Assembly: GCF_024749045.1 (NCBI RefSeq)
Contig: NZ_CP087184.1
Coordinates: forward strand, 2,356,001 to 2,420,000
Source: Pseudomonas sp. B21-028
GTDB lineage: Bacteria > Pseudomonadota > Gammaproteobacteria > Pseudomonadales > Pseudomonadaceae
Length of the DNA stretch: 64,000 bases
Reading direction: 5' to 3'
Shown here: positions 7,148 through 17,224 of the stretch, piece after piece
How the letters are laid out: each line of letters opens with the position of its first letter
How positions within the stretch are numbered: position 1 is the first letter of the stretch
The notes under the pieces: model-generated
What the model was told of the DNA's origin: nothing
The model's database searches: none
The model's input: the letters and a program-made list of their open reading frames with translations, nothing else
Made by a program: the position numbers and the translations under genes

Positions 7148-8971
7148 ATGACCGAACTGTTTGATCCCAGTGCTTTCCTGTCCACATGCAGTGGCCGTCC
7201 TGGCGTGTATCGCATGTTCGACGTCGACGCGCGCCTGTTGTACGTGGGCAAGGCCAAGAATCTCAAGAAGCGCCTGGCCAGCTACTTCCGCAAGACCGGC
7301 CTGGCCCCCAAGACCGCCGCGCTGGTGGGGCGCATCGCGCAGATCGAAACCACCATCACCGCCAATGAAACCGAAGCGCTGCTGCTCGAGCAGACGCTGA
7401 TCAAGGAATGGCGGCCGCCGTACAACATTCTGCTGCGGGATGACAAATCCTACCCCTACGTGTTCCTGTCCGATGGGGCGTTCCCGCGCCTGAGCATTCA
7501 CCGTGGCGCGAAAAAGGCCAAGGGTCGCTATTTCGGTCCTTACCCCAGCGCCGGTGCGATTCGTGAAAGCCTGAGCCTGCTGCAGAAGACCTTCTTCGTG
7601 CGCCAATGTGAAGACAGCTATTACAAAAACCGCACCCGACCCTGCCTGCAATACCAGATCAAACGCTGCAAGGCGCCTTGCGTGGGGTTTGTCGAGCCCG
7701 AAGTCTATGCAGAAGACGTGCGCCACTCGGTGATGTTCCTGGAAGGTCGCAGCAATGCGCTGACCGATGAATTGTCGACCGCGATGGAAGAGGCGGCGAT
7801 CAACCTCGAATTTGAAAAAGCCGCCGAGTTGCGCGACCAGATTGGTCTGTTGCGTCGTGTGCAGGACCAGCAGAGCATGGAAGGTGGCAGCGGTGACGTC
7901 GATGTGATCGCGTCGTTCATCAACCCGGGCGGTGCGTGCGTGCATCTGATCAGCGTGCGGGGCGGCCGCGTGCTCGGCAGCAAGAACTTCTTCCCCCAGG
8001 TGGGTATCGAGGAAGACGTGGCCGAGGTCATGTCGGCTTTTCTCGGCCAGTATTACGTCAGCAGTCCGGAACGCGACCTGCCGAGCGAATTGATCGTCAA
8101 CGTGGTCCACGAGGACTTCCCAACCCTGATTGAAGCCATCCATACGCTTCGCGGTCGCGAGCTGACCATCAGTCACCGCGTGCGCGGCACTCGCGCGCGC
8201 TGGCAACAACTGGCGGTCACCAATGCCGAACAGGCCCTGGGGGCGCGCTTGGCTAACCGCCAGCATGTTGCGGCGCGGTTCGATGCCTTGGCCGATGTCC
8301 TCAACCTGGACGAGCCACCGCAACGGCTGGAGTGCTACGACATCAGCCATTCCAGCGGCGAAGCCACCGTGGCGTCCTGCGTGGTGTTCGGTCCGGAAGG
8401 CCCGATCAAGTCCGATTACCGCCGCTATAACATCGAAGGCGTGACCGCCGGCGACGACTATGCGGCGATGCACCAGGCACTGATGCGACGCTTCGGCAAG
8501 TTGAAGGACGGGGAGGGCAAACTCCCGGATATCCTGCTGGTGGATGGTGGCAAGGGCCAGCTGTCCATGGCCCGCGACGTGCTCAATGAACTGATGGTTC
8601 CCGATCTGATCCTGCTGGGCGTGGCCAAGGGTGCCACGCGCAAGGCCGGTTTCGAGACCCTGTACCTGAACGATGCGGCCCATGAGTTCACCCTGAAAGG
8701 GGATTCCCCGGCGTTGCACCTGATCCAGCAAATCCGTGACGAAGCCCACCGGTTCGCCATCACCGGCCACCGCGCCCGCCGTGGCAAGACTCGCCGCACC
8801 TCCACCCTGGAAGGCGTGGCAGGGGTCGGGCCGACCCGGCGGCGCGATCTGTTGAAACATTTTGGTGGATTGCAGGAGCTGTCTCGTGCCAGCATCGAAG
8901 AGATCGCCAAAGCTCCCGGTATCAGTAAAAAGCTCGCAGAGTCGATTTATGCAAACCTGCATAGCGAGTAG
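7148..8971 (+). CDS. uvrC: UvrABC excinuclease subunit C
   Basis: UvrC makes both incisions around a lesion during nucleotide excision repair. The N-terminal GIY-YIG domain is visible ([25 protein letters not shown]), followed by the Cys-rich patch [16 protein letters not shown], the UvrB-binding UVR motif ([18 protein letters not shown]), the RNase H-like endonuclease half ([24 protein letters not shown]) and C-terminal helix-hairpin-helix motifs ([21 protein letters not shown]). The length of 607 matches the family. It is two bases downstream of gacA and 32 bases upstream of pgsA, so probably in one operon. Confidence 0.97.
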   Translation: MTELFDPSAFLSTCSGRPGVYRMFDVDARLLYVGKAKNLKKRLASYFRKTGLAPKTAALVGRIAQIETTITANETEALLLEQTLIKEWRPPYNILLRDDKSYPYVFLSDGAFPRLSIHRGAKKAKGRYFGPYPSAGAIRESLSLLQKTFFVRQCEDSYYKNRTRPCLQYQIKRCKAPCVGFVEPEVYAEDVRHSVMFLEGRSNALTDELSTAMEEAAINLEFEKAAELRDQIGLLRRVQDQQSMEGGSGDVDVIASFINPGGACVHLISVRGGRVLGSKNFFPQVGIEEDVAEVMSAFLGQYYVSSPERDLPSELIVNVVHEDFPTLIEAIHTLRGRELTISHRVRGTRARWQQLAVTNAEQALGARLANRQHVAARFDALADVLNLDEPPQRLECYDISHSSGEATVASCVVFGPEGPIKSDYRRYNIEGVTAGDDYAAMHQALMRRFGKLKDGEGKLPDILLVDGGKGQLSMARDVLNELMVPDLILLGVAKGATRKAGFETLYLNDAAHEFTLKGDSPALHLIQQIRDEAHRFAITGHRARRGKTRRTSTLEGVAGVGPTRRRDLLKHFGGLQELSRASIEEIAKAPGISKKLAESIYANLHSE

Positions 8972-9003
8972 AATGCCCGTCAACCTCGCAGCCAGTTGTG
9001 CCG

Positions 9004-9564
9004 ATGAATATCCCAAATCTGCTTACCGTTCTACGCGTCCTGCTCATTCCGATCTTCATATTGCTGTTCTATTTGCCGTACCACTGGAGCTACGTGGCCT
9101 CTGCTTCAGTCTTTGCCATCGCCGCCGCGACGGACTGGCTGGACGGTTACCTGGCCCGCCGCCTGGAGCAGAGCACACCGTTCGGCGCGTTCCTCGATCC
9201 GGTGGCCGACAAGCTGATGGTCGCAGTGGCCCTGGTGCTGCTGGTGCAGGAACACGGCAACCTCTGGCTGACCTTGCCGGCGGCAGTGATCATCGGCCGT
9301 GAGATCGTCGTTTCGGCACTCCGTGAGTGGATGGCCGAGCTGGGTGCCCGTGCCCAGGTCGCGGTGTCGAACCTCGGCAAATGGAAAACCGCCGCCCAGA
9401 TGCTCGCCCTGGTCATCCTGCTGGCCAATCCCTCGGACTTCAGCTTCTGGGTGCTGTTGGGATATGCACTGCTGCTGATTTCCGCCGGCCTGACACTGTG
9501 GTCGATGGTCCAGTACCTGCGCGCCGCCTGGCCGCATCTGCGGACTGACGTGGAGCAGAAATAA
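9004..9564 (+). CDS. pgsA: CDP-diacylglycerol-glycerol-3-phosphate 3-phosphatidyltransferase
   Basis: PgsA makes phosphatidylglycerol phosphate in the inner membrane, the committed step to phosphatidylglycerol and cardiolipin. The CDP-alcohol phosphotransferase signature D-x2-DG-x2-AR-x8-G-x3-D-x3-D is present as [28 protein letters not shown]. Several hydrophobic membrane segments follow. The length of 186 fits. The start at 9004 gives the conserved [12 protein letters not shown]; a GTG at 8998 is possible, and neither has a strong ribosome site. Its place between uvrC and tRNA-Gly is typical of Pseudomonas. Confidence 0.95.
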   Translation: MNIPNLLTVLRVLLIPIFILLFYLPYHWSYVASASVFAIAAATDWLDGYLARRLEQSTPFGAFLDPVADKLMVAVALVLLVQEHGNLWLTLPAAVIIGREIVVSALREWMAELGARAQVAVSNLGKWKTAAQMLALVILLANPSDFSFWVLLGYALLLISAGLTLWSMVQYLRAAWPHLRTDVEQK

Positions 9565-9584
9565 AACTTTTTTGAATCAAGGGG

Positions 9585-9612
9585 TTGACGGCGTAATCTG
9601 AATCTATAGAAT
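9585..9612 (+). promoter_or_regulatory. Sigma70 promoter of tRNA-Gly
   Basis: TTGACG (9585-9590) and TAGAAT (9607-9612) are separated by 16 bp, 15 bp before the mature tRNA start. The position and sequence fit a stable-RNA promoter. Confidence 0.65.
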
Positions 9613-9627
9613 GCGCCACACCAAGAC

Positions 9628-9703
<76 letters not shown>

Positions 9704-9750
9704 AATATTGCGCTACAGAGTTCCACTGAATTCTGTAAGTGATTGAAATC

Positions 9751-9771
9751 AGGGCCTTTAGGCCCTTTTTT
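9751..9771 (+). terminator. Intrinsic terminator after tRNA-Gly
   Basis: AGGGCC-TTTA-GGCCCT followed by TTTTT. It stops tRNA transcription before the integrase gene and lies inside the ICE end, so integration supplies the terminator. Confidence 0.85.
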
Positions 9772-9925
9772 CGTTCCAGCGGGAACCACTGAAATCCAGC
9801 ACTATCCGGTGCGTTTAAGTCCAGAATTGAGTCCAGGATTCTGACGAGTACTGAATCGGTTTTATGCTGGAACAGATTGTGTAGCGAGACGAGCATCTGG
9901 CCCTGACTCTGTTCAGGAGCTCGCG

Positions 9926-11764
9926 ATGGCACTCTCAGAAATGACAGTTCGGCATGCCCGAATCACTGGTAACGACTACACCCTCGGTGACAGTGATGGT
10001 CTCACGCTCAACGTGACGGCCAGAGGTGGAAAAGTCTGGCTCTTCCGCTACTACTGGGCGGGCAAGCAGAAGCGCATGTCCTTGGGTTGTTACCCGCAAA
10101 TCTCCCTCAAAGATGCACGTACTCGACGTGACGAGGCGCGCGCCTTGGTTGCCCAGGGCATCAATCCCTATGAGCATCGTAAACAACAGCGACTTGCTGT
10201 TCATGCTGCGAAGGAGCACACCTTCGAGGCCGTGTTCAATCAGTGGGTAGAGTTCCGCAGGCTAAGCCTGAAGGAAGGGCGCCAGAGCACGCTCTCGCAG
10301 ATCTTGAGAATCTTCAATAAGGACGTCCTGCCCACGCTGGGCGGATGCTCCATCTACGATATCAATCGTCACGATCTATTGGATTTGCTGAGCAGGATCG
10401 AACAGCGCAAGGCCTTAACGACTGCCGAAAAATGCCGGACCTGGTTCAACCAATTGTTCCGCTATGCGCTGGTGAAGATCGAGGGGCTGGAACACAACCC
10501 AGCTTCAGACCTTGATGTAGTTGCACTACCCAAACCTCCGGTTACGCACAATCCGTTTCTCCGCATGGACGAGCTGCCGGCATTGATGGCTGCTCTTCGA
10601 AAATACGGTGGCGCCAACCAAACTCGGCTTGGCCTTCGGTTGTTGCTGCTGACCGGTGTCCGCACGGGCGAGCTGCGGCTGGCGACGCCCGACCAGTTCG
10701 ATCTGGCGAAGCGTTTGTGGGTCATACCGGCGGAGGTGGTGAAGCAGCTCCAGTTAGCGATGCGGAAGCCAGGTAAGCAGACCCAAAATGTACCGCCGTA
10801 CATTGTCCCGCTATCGGTCCAGGCGCTGGAGATCGTGCGTCACTTGCTGGACCAGGTGGTCCCTGCGCAACGCTACTTGTTTGCGCATCGAAGCGACCTG
10901 AGCAAGCGCATCAGCGAGAACACGCTGAATGGCGCGTTACGTCGGATGGGGTATGCCGATCAACTCACCGGTCATGGCATGAGGGCGACGATTTCGACGG
11001 CGCTGAACGAGATCGGATACCCGAAGGTGTGGGTGGATGCTCAGCTTTCTCATGCTGATCCAGATAAGGTGAGTGCGGCTTACAACCACGCGGAGTACGT
11101 TGAACAGCGCCGGACCATGATGCAGGACTGGGCGAATCGTCTGGACCTTTGGGGGCAGGGCCAACTGAAAGCGGCAAGTTCTCCGCTGACCATTCGTTTA
11201 GAGGGCGCAGCTTCGTTACCTTCGTTGGAAAGCGCGAATGCAAACGCCGTTCTGTACAGCAGTGGCTTCCCAGAGACGACGGTCCCAGCCTCCAAAACGT
11301 CCGTCAGCAACGAACCGGTCAACGCGGCTCAGTATTCACCTGTCCTACCTGTTCCAATGCAGACTGAACAGCTGCGCGAACCCCGAGTATCCGACATACA
11401 ACGCCAGCGCGCCGAGATGCTAGCCATCTATGAAGCTGCGAGTAATTTGCCACTGCTTATCTTCGCCAAACTGGCAGGCAAATCCCGAGATCAGATCAAT
11501 CGCGATATCAAGGCTCGGCGCCTGCTGTCCCTGAGTCTGGGGAATCGCGGTCAGCGCATTCCCGATTGGCAGCTTGATCCACTGCGGCACAAGTTGGTGC
11601 TAGCGGCGTTAGCGCAATTTCCAGATGTCGATGCGTGGAGGCTTTATCGGGCTGTCTGTGAGCCTCATGAACGACTGAAGGATCGTTCGCCAATCGATGT
11701 GCTCACACCGGAGAATTTCGACGTGACTGCACGAATCGTTTGCAGTGCGCTGGGTTCGAGCTAA
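9926..11764 (+). CDS. Tyrosine recombinase, P4/IntB13-type ICE integrase
   Basis: This site-specific recombinase integrates and excises the ICE at the tRNA-Gly 3' end. Residues 1-90 form the DUF4102-type arm-binding domain (LTLNVTARGGKVWLFRYYW). A core-binding region follows, then the catalytic domain with Arg in TGVRTGELR (about 246), HGMR (350-353), LSHAD His (about 376) and the likely nucleophile Tyr in AAYNHAEY (about 386). A C-terminal extension of about 200 residues follows the catalytic core, as in IntB13 of ICEclc (usual length about 650). The position directly after the tRNA is the normal one. All catalytic residues are present, so it appears intact. Confidence 0.93.
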   Translation: MALSEMTVRHARITGNDYTLGDSDGLTLNVTARGGKVWLFRYYWAGKQKRMSLGCYPQISLKDARTRRDEARALVAQGINPYEHRKQQRLAVHAAKEHTFEAVFNQWVEFRRLSLKEGRQSTLSQILRIFNKDVLPTLGGCSIYDINRHDLLDLLSRIEQRKALTTAEKCRTWFNQLFRYALVKIEGLEHNPASDLDVVALPKPPVTHNPFLRMDELPALMAALRKYGGANQTRLGLRLLLLTGVRTGELRLATPDQFDLAKRLWVIPAEVVKQLQLAMRKPGKQTQNVPPYIVPLSVQALEIVRHLLDQVVPAQRYLFAHRSDLSKRISENTLNGALRRMGYADQLTGHGMRATISTALNEIGYPKVWVDAQLSHADPDKVSAAYNHAEYVEQRRTMMQDWANRLDLWGQGQLKAASSPLTIRLEGAASLPSLESANANAVLYSSGFPETTVPASKTSVSNEPVNAAQYSPVLPVPMQTEQLREPRVSDIQRQRAEMLAIYEAASNLPLLIFAKLAGKSRDQINRDIKARRLLSLSLGNRGQRIPDWQLDPLRHKLVLAALAQFPDVDAWRLYRAVCEPHERLKDRSPIDVLTPENFDVTARIVCSALGSS

Positions 11765-11868
11765 TACCAGCGCAGCTTGCGCGTTACGAACCCACTGCCG
11801 TTAGGGTGTGGTCTTGAATCTGAGTTTATTAGTGAAAATTCGCCGGCGATTATGTTGGATAGCTTTGC

Positions 11869-11885
11869 GGGGGGGGGGAGGGGGG
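11869..11885. repeat. Poly-G tract (G10-A-G6)
   Basis: Ten G, one A and six G in a row in the gap (11765-11995) between the integrase and the defence operon. No gene is seen in that gap. The tract is prone to length change and sequencing error. Confidence 0.8.
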
Positions 11886-11995
11886 CAGCTTTTGCTGATT
11901 TCTGCCTCTCCGTTGTTGGCAAAAATCGGAATATCTTTGACGGATTCTAGAAAATTTAGGGCAATTGATATTCGACCAAACAGACGACAGCCAAG

Positions 11996-12883
11996 TCATT
12001 TGGCCTTCCGAATAAGGTCGGTCTGCTTCATCACAAAGACCGAGGCGACACCGGCAAGGTGGTTCACCGTCTGCGCCAGTTCAGGAGGATGTGCTACATA
12101 GCCCTCATCCTTTCCGTGTGAAGTTTCATTGCGTAGGGTACCGATTCCGTGAAACATCGTGCCTACACCTTGAAGCATTTCCGAAGCGGCTGGGCCAATG
12201 GTGGAGGAGTCACGAAGAACACCTAGCAATCGCTTCATCAATTTCTCAACTGGATAGCTATCGTAACCTTCCTCCCCAAGTATTTTTAGGCAACCTTTGA
12301 GCACGGTTTCGATATGCGTGCAGCTGAGAGAAATCGATTGGTCAGGATCTGGTAGCACCAGTCTCCGTGCTTTCAACCACGAATTCAGCAACGTAGAATT
12401 ATTACTGAACAGATTGTCGAGCTCTGCATCAATCTCAGCTTTCTCCACAGTCACGAATTGAGCAAGGGACTGAACCACAGAAGCAGTTTTCAAAAAATCC
12501 CTGTCGAGGCTCTGGAGCAAATCAGCTACCAGCGAATTCAATACTTTTGGATCACTGACGCGTCTCTGCATATCAGTGCCAGCTTCCTCCAACGAACATA
12601 GAGTCCAGTAGTCGTATTCGCTGGGACGAGGCACCTCTTTCCACCCAATCTTTAGCTCCCGACCGGTAAATGCGAGATAGCAAGCTGTGTGCCCAATTGG
12701 CACAGCTTCTTGGTCAAGAATCTCATCAAAAGCGATAGTTTCACTATTGCCACCACAGCCAAGACCTTCGACTAAATCTAAAAGCTTTTGCTCGAAAGCT
12801 CTTAACCCATGCAGTAACTGTAGGTTCTCATTTTTTACCCTTGCTGATCGAGCGGCCAGCTCTGCAAATCCATCTTCACTCAT
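11996..12883 (-). CDS. Abi_C-like (abortive infection C-terminal) protein
   Basis: The 295-residue protein has an N-terminal helical part of unknown fold and a C-terminal region matching the abortive-infection C-terminus (Abi_C) pattern. That region contains SLSCTHIETVLKGCLKILGE, then MFHGIGTLRNETSHGKDEG with the family's 'LRN...HG' signature, then ANHLAG-like helices. Such domains occur beside phage-defence genes. It lies 90 bp behind the SMC-like gene on the same strand, so it could be a fourth component of that operon or an independent Abi gene. Codon use is AT-richer than in the ICE backbone, consistent with acquired cargo. The biochemical activity of Abi_C is not established. Confidence 0.55.
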   Translation of the reverse strand: MSEDGFAELAARSARVKNENLQLLHGLRAFEQKLLDLVEGLGCGGNSETIAFDEILDQEAVPIGHTACYLAFTGRELKIGWKEVPRPSEYDYWTLCSLEEAGTDMQRRVSDPKVLNSLVADLLQSLDRDFLKTASVVQSLAQFVTVEKAEIDAELDNLFSNNSTLLNSWLKARRLVLPDPDQSISLSCTHIETVLKGCLKILGEEGYDSYPVEKLMKRLLGVLRDSSTIGPAASEMLQGVGTMFHGIGTLRNETSHGKDEGYVAHPPELAQTVNHLAGVASVFVMKQTDLIRKAK

Positions 12884-12973
12884 TTTCTGAACTCATCCGT
12901 TCTTTCAGATTTTCTAGAATGTAGATCACCATTCCAATTCTGTAAGCCTTCATTCAGCGGCATCACGCTTACG

Positions 12974-14764
12974 TTAAGGTGCTCCATTGATGGGAGGCTG
13001 ACCAACCTTGCCGAGATACATGGGCTGCTCGGCGCCAGCAAATGTTGGCAACCATTCCTTGTCTGTTTTGGTATCGATCTCATACTGATAGCTGGTGGTT
13101 GAGAAAATGACCTGGGCATTGTTACGTAGGGCAACAGCTTTTAGTGCCCTAATGTAGGCATCTAAATCCTCCCAGTGAATTTCCTGCTGGCGAGGTGTGT
13201 CGAACACCAGCACTCTGAAGGGAGAGAGTGGGTCGTTAGTGCACAGTTCAAATAGCGCAGCGTGGAACGCCAGCACTGTTCGAGCTTTTGAGCTGCCTTT
13301 GATGATTCCAAGCTTTTCAGTGCCCAATATGGGTTTGAGGTCCGAATCGATTCGGATGTCCCTCGAAATGTTCTTGGAGTTGAGGACGTCGAGCCACTCT
13401 GCCATTTTTTGTCCCAGCTCGATCCTGAACTGAAGAATGTCTGGGGATTGCTCACGTGACGTCTGTAGCGAATCCTCAAGCGTAAGAGCGATATCTCTTC
13501 TTCTTAATAAATCAAGGTGAATGTTTTTCTGCTGTTCGGATTTTTCTAGCTTGTTTTTTTCTAAGCCGAGTTCAAAAATGTCTGACGCAATTCTGCTGAT
13601 AGCTTCAATGAAAACTTCAATGCCAGCTTCCCTTTCTGCCAAACCTCTTTGCTGCGCTAGTTGAGCGATTTGCGACTCAATAAATTTTTTCTCGGTGGAT
13701 ATCGCTTCTGACTTCTGTATATTCGAGGCAGTGGATATTTCGAGATCCTTAATCTGGTCTTTTAGGTAAAGCAAGCTTTTTCCGTACGAGTCTGCGCTCA
13801 CCATGAATATTCCACACGATGGCGAGGTGCATATGTCAGAGAACGAAATAAAGGCTCGCTTGGCTTCTTCATTCAGATTGAGTGTCTCAATCTCGCTCTG
13901 TATCTCTTCACGTATTTGTGTTGCACTGGAAATTTTTGAGTCGAGTGCAGCCTCTTCCGATTGCAGTTCGCGATGCCTTCTTCTTAGGTTGCCAATAACA
14001 TGATCTAGGCTAGAAAGTGAATCGCTTTTTATGTCTTTGGATTTTTTAAGGTCTTCGAGGCGTGATTTTAATTCAGCAATGAGTCTATCAATATCTTCGA
14101 TCTTTCGAACCGGTGCTGGAAGCTCCTGAGCAATGCGCTCCATCAGTTTTCGGCTATCAACGATAGTGGTATCCAAATAGGCTAGGTCTTTTTTTACCTC
14201 AATCGCTTTTTTCTTTTTATCGTAAGAGTTCTGCGGAGGAAAATTAGCCGCTAGCCTGACCATCTCCGAAAATTGATTTTTTATGAAGCCTGGGCGAGGA
14301 GGGGCATAATATTCGGAATAGCCTTGATCCTGATCCAGATAAAAGAGAGGCAGCAGCGCGGAAAAATAGGGGGCGGTTGGGGTGTTGCCGTTTGTTACAA
14401 GCCTGTCACTTCGGAGATTGAGTGATTTCAGCATGAATTTTGAAAAAACATCTTCATTGTAAAAACGATCCTCGGTCTTATCGTCAACTCTCACCGTTAA
14501 ATCGAAAGAATCTCCCATCATTCGATCTAGGGTGAATCGTTTTCCGTTGATGAACAGTTTCAATCGCGCCATTTTGCAGTTTCGGACGATATCGTCTCTG
14601 AATTGAACATGCAGTCCAAGGCAGAACATCATCGCTTGGATCAAAGGGGTCTTGCCACTACCATTTTTTGCGTATAATTGAGTAATTACATTGCCGAACT
14701 CTAGCTCGCCTGAGCGCCAACCATCTGGGTTGTTCTGAATGATTTCAAGCGATTCAAATTTCAT
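12974..14764 (-). CDS. lmuB: Lamassu LmuB-like SMC/Rad50-type ATPase (ABC-three-component system)
   Basis: This is the DNA-sensing ATPase of a Lamassu-type defence operon. The Walker A is AKNGSGKT (residues 32-39), a coiled-coil spans about 180-440, the ABC signature is KGSSKAR (about 489-495) and the Walker B is RVLVFDTP (517-524). The middle of the coiled coil has Cys312 and Cys317 (CTSPSC), a possible zinc-hook or hinge equivalent. At 596 residues it is a short SMC, like other LmuB and RecF/Rad50-like proteins. It overlaps the middle-component gene by 11 bp. Known Lamassu systems use LmuB with LmuC to sense foreign DNA and release the LmuA effector; that role here is inferred from gene set and order. 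Confidence 0.8.
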   Translation of the reverse strand: MKFESLEIIQNNPDGWRSGELEFGNVITQLYAKNGSGKTPLIQAMMFCLGLHVQFRDDIVRNCKMARLKLFINGKRFTLDRMMGDSFDLTVRVDDKTEDRFYNEDVFSKFMLKSLNLRSDRLVTNGNTPTAPYFSALLPLFYLDQDQGYSEYYAPPRPGFIKNQFSEMVRLAANFPPQNSYDKKKKAIEVKKDLAYLDTTIVDSRKLMERIAQELPAPVRKIEDIDRLIAELKSRLEDLKKSKDIKSDSLSSLDHVIGNLRRRHRELQSEEAALDSKISSATQIREEIQSEIETLNLNEEAKRAFISFSDICTSPSCGIFMVSADSYGKSLLYLKDQIKDLEISTASNIQKSEAISTEKKFIESQIAQLAQQRGLAEREAGIEVFIEAISRIASDIFELGLEKNKLEKSEQQKNIHLDLLRRRDIALTLEDSLQTSREQSPDILQFRIELGQKMAEWLDVLNSKNISRDIRIDSDLKPILGTEKLGIIKGSSKARTVLAFHAALFELCTNDPLSPFRVLVFDTPRQQEIHWEDLDAYIRALKAVALRNNAQVIFSTTSYQYEIDTKTDKEWLPTFAGAEQPMYLGKVGQPPINGAP

Positions 14765-15239
14765 TTAACTTAACCTCAACTGCTCGTTCTTTACAGATGT
14801 TGCGGTAGGCGCGCTTTATCATCAGTAATGCAATACAGAGCCTGCTTTCATCTTTTAGGATATTATCGATAAGTTTTTTCCCGGAATCCGTTGCTTCAAT
14901 CCGGGAAGTGCTCTTGTCGATGATGATAAAACCCGTATTTTCCAAAAATGTAAAAGCCTTCACGGTGCGGATTCTCAGGTTTGCAGACCAGCCCAGTTCT
15001 TGGCTCGATCCCTTGAAACCTGCAAGGCTTTTTTCAAAGCAAGCGCCTACTAACATTCCGATCTCGTCTTGCTTGGGCTTGGCTCTGGAACGCGCGAGTA
15101 GAATGATGGTAAGCGCAATCAGCGGGGTATGGAATAGACTCTCATTCCCCAGTACATCCTGACGTCCCCGGGGGGTGCTTTCGGTCAACAACGCTATCGA
15201 TTCAGCCCTGGCGGTCGAGACGGCCTCGCGGAAATTCAT
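14754..15239 (-). CDS. lmuC: Lamassu LmuC-like / ABC-three-component middle component
   Basis: A 161-residue protein lying between nuclease and ATPase with overlaps on both sides (4 bp and 11 bp). It contains a central winged-helix-like segment (NLRIRTVKAFTFLENTGFIII...IEATDSGKKLI), as expected of the 'middle component' that bridges the SMC ATPase and the effector. Sequence conservation in this family is low, so the call depends strongly on gene order. Alternatives are any small wHTH adaptor. Confidence 0.7.
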   Translation of the reverse strand: MNFREAVSTARAESIALLTESTPRGRQDVLGNESLFHTPLIALTIILLARSRAKPKQDEIGMLVGACFEKSLAGFKGSSQELGWSANLRIRTVKAFTFLENTGFIIIDKSTSRIEATDSGKKLIDNILKDESRLCIALLMIKRAYRNICKERAVEVKLNEI

Positions 15240-16396
15240 TGGGCCTCTCCTTTCACCAATTCGGATAGCACTGCGCCGAAAGCCAGCTCTTCGGTGATGT
15301 CTGATCGCTCAAGGTCTTTGCTGATTTGGAATGCCAAGTTTGAAATTTCTTCGGTGATCAAGTTCATGTCGATCTGACCGATGGCAATCTTTCTCGCCAC
15401 TTGTATAATTTTGTTCTTTGCTACGGCCAAGCGAAACTCCAACAGCGCATGCCTATTGGTCCGGTACCAAGCTTCCCAGTTACATTTGAAACCCGCAAAT
15501 GTGTCCACTGTGCCGTCTGAGAAGCCTGAGCGTTTGAGCATTCGCTGTAGGATAGAAACCGATTTTATGGCTTTATCATCACCTCCTGTCTTGAGAACAT
15601 GATAGGCGGATCTGGAGATGCAGAGAATGTCTAGGATGTCATTTAGATTTACACTCGCTTTTGCATCCAGTTCTTTTTCGGTGATACCGCTGGAAAGCGG
15701 GACGGCAGATCTGTCCTCAATCAAAGACAGTAGCTGGATAATTATTTTCTTAACCTCAAGTGGGTTAAGATTGATCTCGCTGTACTTGAATATCTGGTTC
15801 GATGCCTGGGAAACGAAAACATCCTCTTCTTCATTGAGGATTTGCTTTCGAGGTGCCAATGCTAAGTGTGACAGGAAAGCCATCACATCGCCGTCACTTT
15901 TGGTGGCGAGAGAAGGTATCAGTTTCTTAGTCTCGTCGATCAGGCTTGCGGTATTTTTGGTTGGGCTTACATTGCCTTTAACTTCTTGGCAAATCTGCTC
16001 GACCTCATCGTCGAAGTTTACGTTTGTACAGATTTCAATTGAGCTGCAAGCTTCGCCAAATTCTTCAACGTGAAGTAGCAGTTTTCCTGCGAAGCTGCCT
16101 GCCAAGTCATGAACCGGGCTATTTTTCGGCTTTTTCTTCAGGCCGAAAATTTCCATTATGGTGTATTGATGATTGAGCTTGCTTTTAGTTTTTACTTGAA
16201 CAAACCGATACTTGGATTTTGAGTTGACTATGTGCTTGACGACATAGTCTTCGTGTACGTCGCAGTACACTCTATCTATTTCCCCATTTTCTAATAGAGC
16301 CAAGCTTTCTAAGCTGGCGGCTTTGAACTGTGCTCGGAAGCGGTCGATCGTATCTCGTCCGCTTTGTTCCCTAGGGCTGACTTCATGAAGTTTCAT
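15236..16396 (-). CDS. lmuA: Lamassu LmuA-like effector with Cap4-type dsDNA nuclease domain (DUF4297)
   Basis: The likely killing effector. Residues 1-70 resemble the Cap4/DUF4297 nuclease: GRDTIDRFRAQFKAA, then a Tyr/Cys-Asp strand (VYCDVHEDYVVKH), then RFVQVKTKS with the Q-x-K form of the PD-(D/E)xK core. The remaining 300 residues are helical and would hold the effector to the SMC complex. The length of 386 is typical of Cap4-type LmuA. It is first in the operon, and its start codon is separated from the divergent FRG gene by about 830 bp. The domain call is by motif; the operon organisation LmuA-LmuC-LmuB supports it. Confidence 0.75.
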   Translation of the reverse strand: MKLHEVSPREQSGRDTIDRFRAQFKAASLESLALLENGEIDRVYCDVHEDYVVKHIVNSKSKYRFVQVKTKSKLNHQYTIMEIFGLKKKPKNSPVHDLAGSFAGKLLLHVEEFGEACSSIEICTNVNFDDEVEQICQEVKGNVSPTKNTASLIDETKKLIPSLATKSDGDVMAFLSHLALAPRKQILNEEEDVFVSQASNQIFKYSEINLNPLEVKKIIIQLLSLIEDRSAVPLSSGITEKELDAKASVNLNDILDILCISRSAYHVLKTGGDDKAIKSVSILQRMLKRSGFSDGTVDTFAGFKCNWEAWYRTNRHALLEFRLAVAKNKIIQVARKIAIGQIDMNLITEEISNLAFQISKDLERSDITEELAFGAVLSELVKGEAQ

Positions 16397-17224
16397 TTGG
16401 ATTATCTTTGCATATGCTGAAATATGAGCGCCCTAGAGCACGCTGAGCTTCTAGATGTAATGCAGAAAAAATCTTTGCGTCGGGTACTGTCGAGCCGTTG
16501 AGCGATACGTTGGCGATAACGTGGATACATCTATTTGGTGGTAGATGGAATTTATGCCCGTTGCCAGCTTCTCTTTGGGACGCATGCTCACGTGCTACGC
16601 AACATGTCGCAGAGCGTTTGAATTGGTTGCGCGCGGGTGGCGGGCACGATGCTTTATCATTTTGGGTGATGCTGTCCATGCCACCTTCCATTGCCGTCTC
16701 TCGCCCGTGAGAGGATTCCTTTTTGGATTCCCTGATGGTGGCGGGAGGCCACTTATAATGCAAGTCAGATTTGAAGGATTTTCCTCGTTGTCTGGGCGAA
16801 GCTCAGGCGCAAACAGATAGCTCTCGGCTTGCCGAGGCATTCTCAAATGCTCAGTTATGCGTGGAGTTTCCTTGCTCTTGAGCCTTGCGATACAGCGATT
16901 GCAGGGTGTTGCGATGGAAATCTCTGCTGCACCTGATCTTGTTCTGTTGGCGCTGTGCGATTTTGACCCCGTCTTACGGAGTTCATTGACCTACCTCGAC
17001 GACCCAGAAATATGCTTTAACAGATACCGTCAAAGCAGAATGCCGGTCAGCGAAAACCAACACGCAGTGTCAAAACTGCAGATCGCTACCCTATTGATCA
17101 AAGACATCCGCGAAAAAACGATTGTTCATCTGCTGCTCCGACCATAGCGGACCGTACGTGGAAAATCAGAGGCGATTCAGATCTGATAGAATGCGTCGCT
17201 GATCCCTTCAGGATTTCCAGCCGT
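16397..17224. other. Gene-poor gap between Lamassu-type operon and FRG gene
   Basis: 828 bp without a convincing gene. Short frames occur on both strands; the best is at 16914-17147 on the plus strand (MEISAAPDLVLLALCDFD..., 77 codons), but it lacks a clear ribosome site and known motifs. The region should hold the divergent promoters for lmuA and the FRG gene. Confidence 0.5.

Noticed and set aside
7055..9016. 653-codon minus-strand open frame opposite uvrC
   Set aside because: It mirrors uvrC in a high-GC gene and shows no protein motif or ribosome site.
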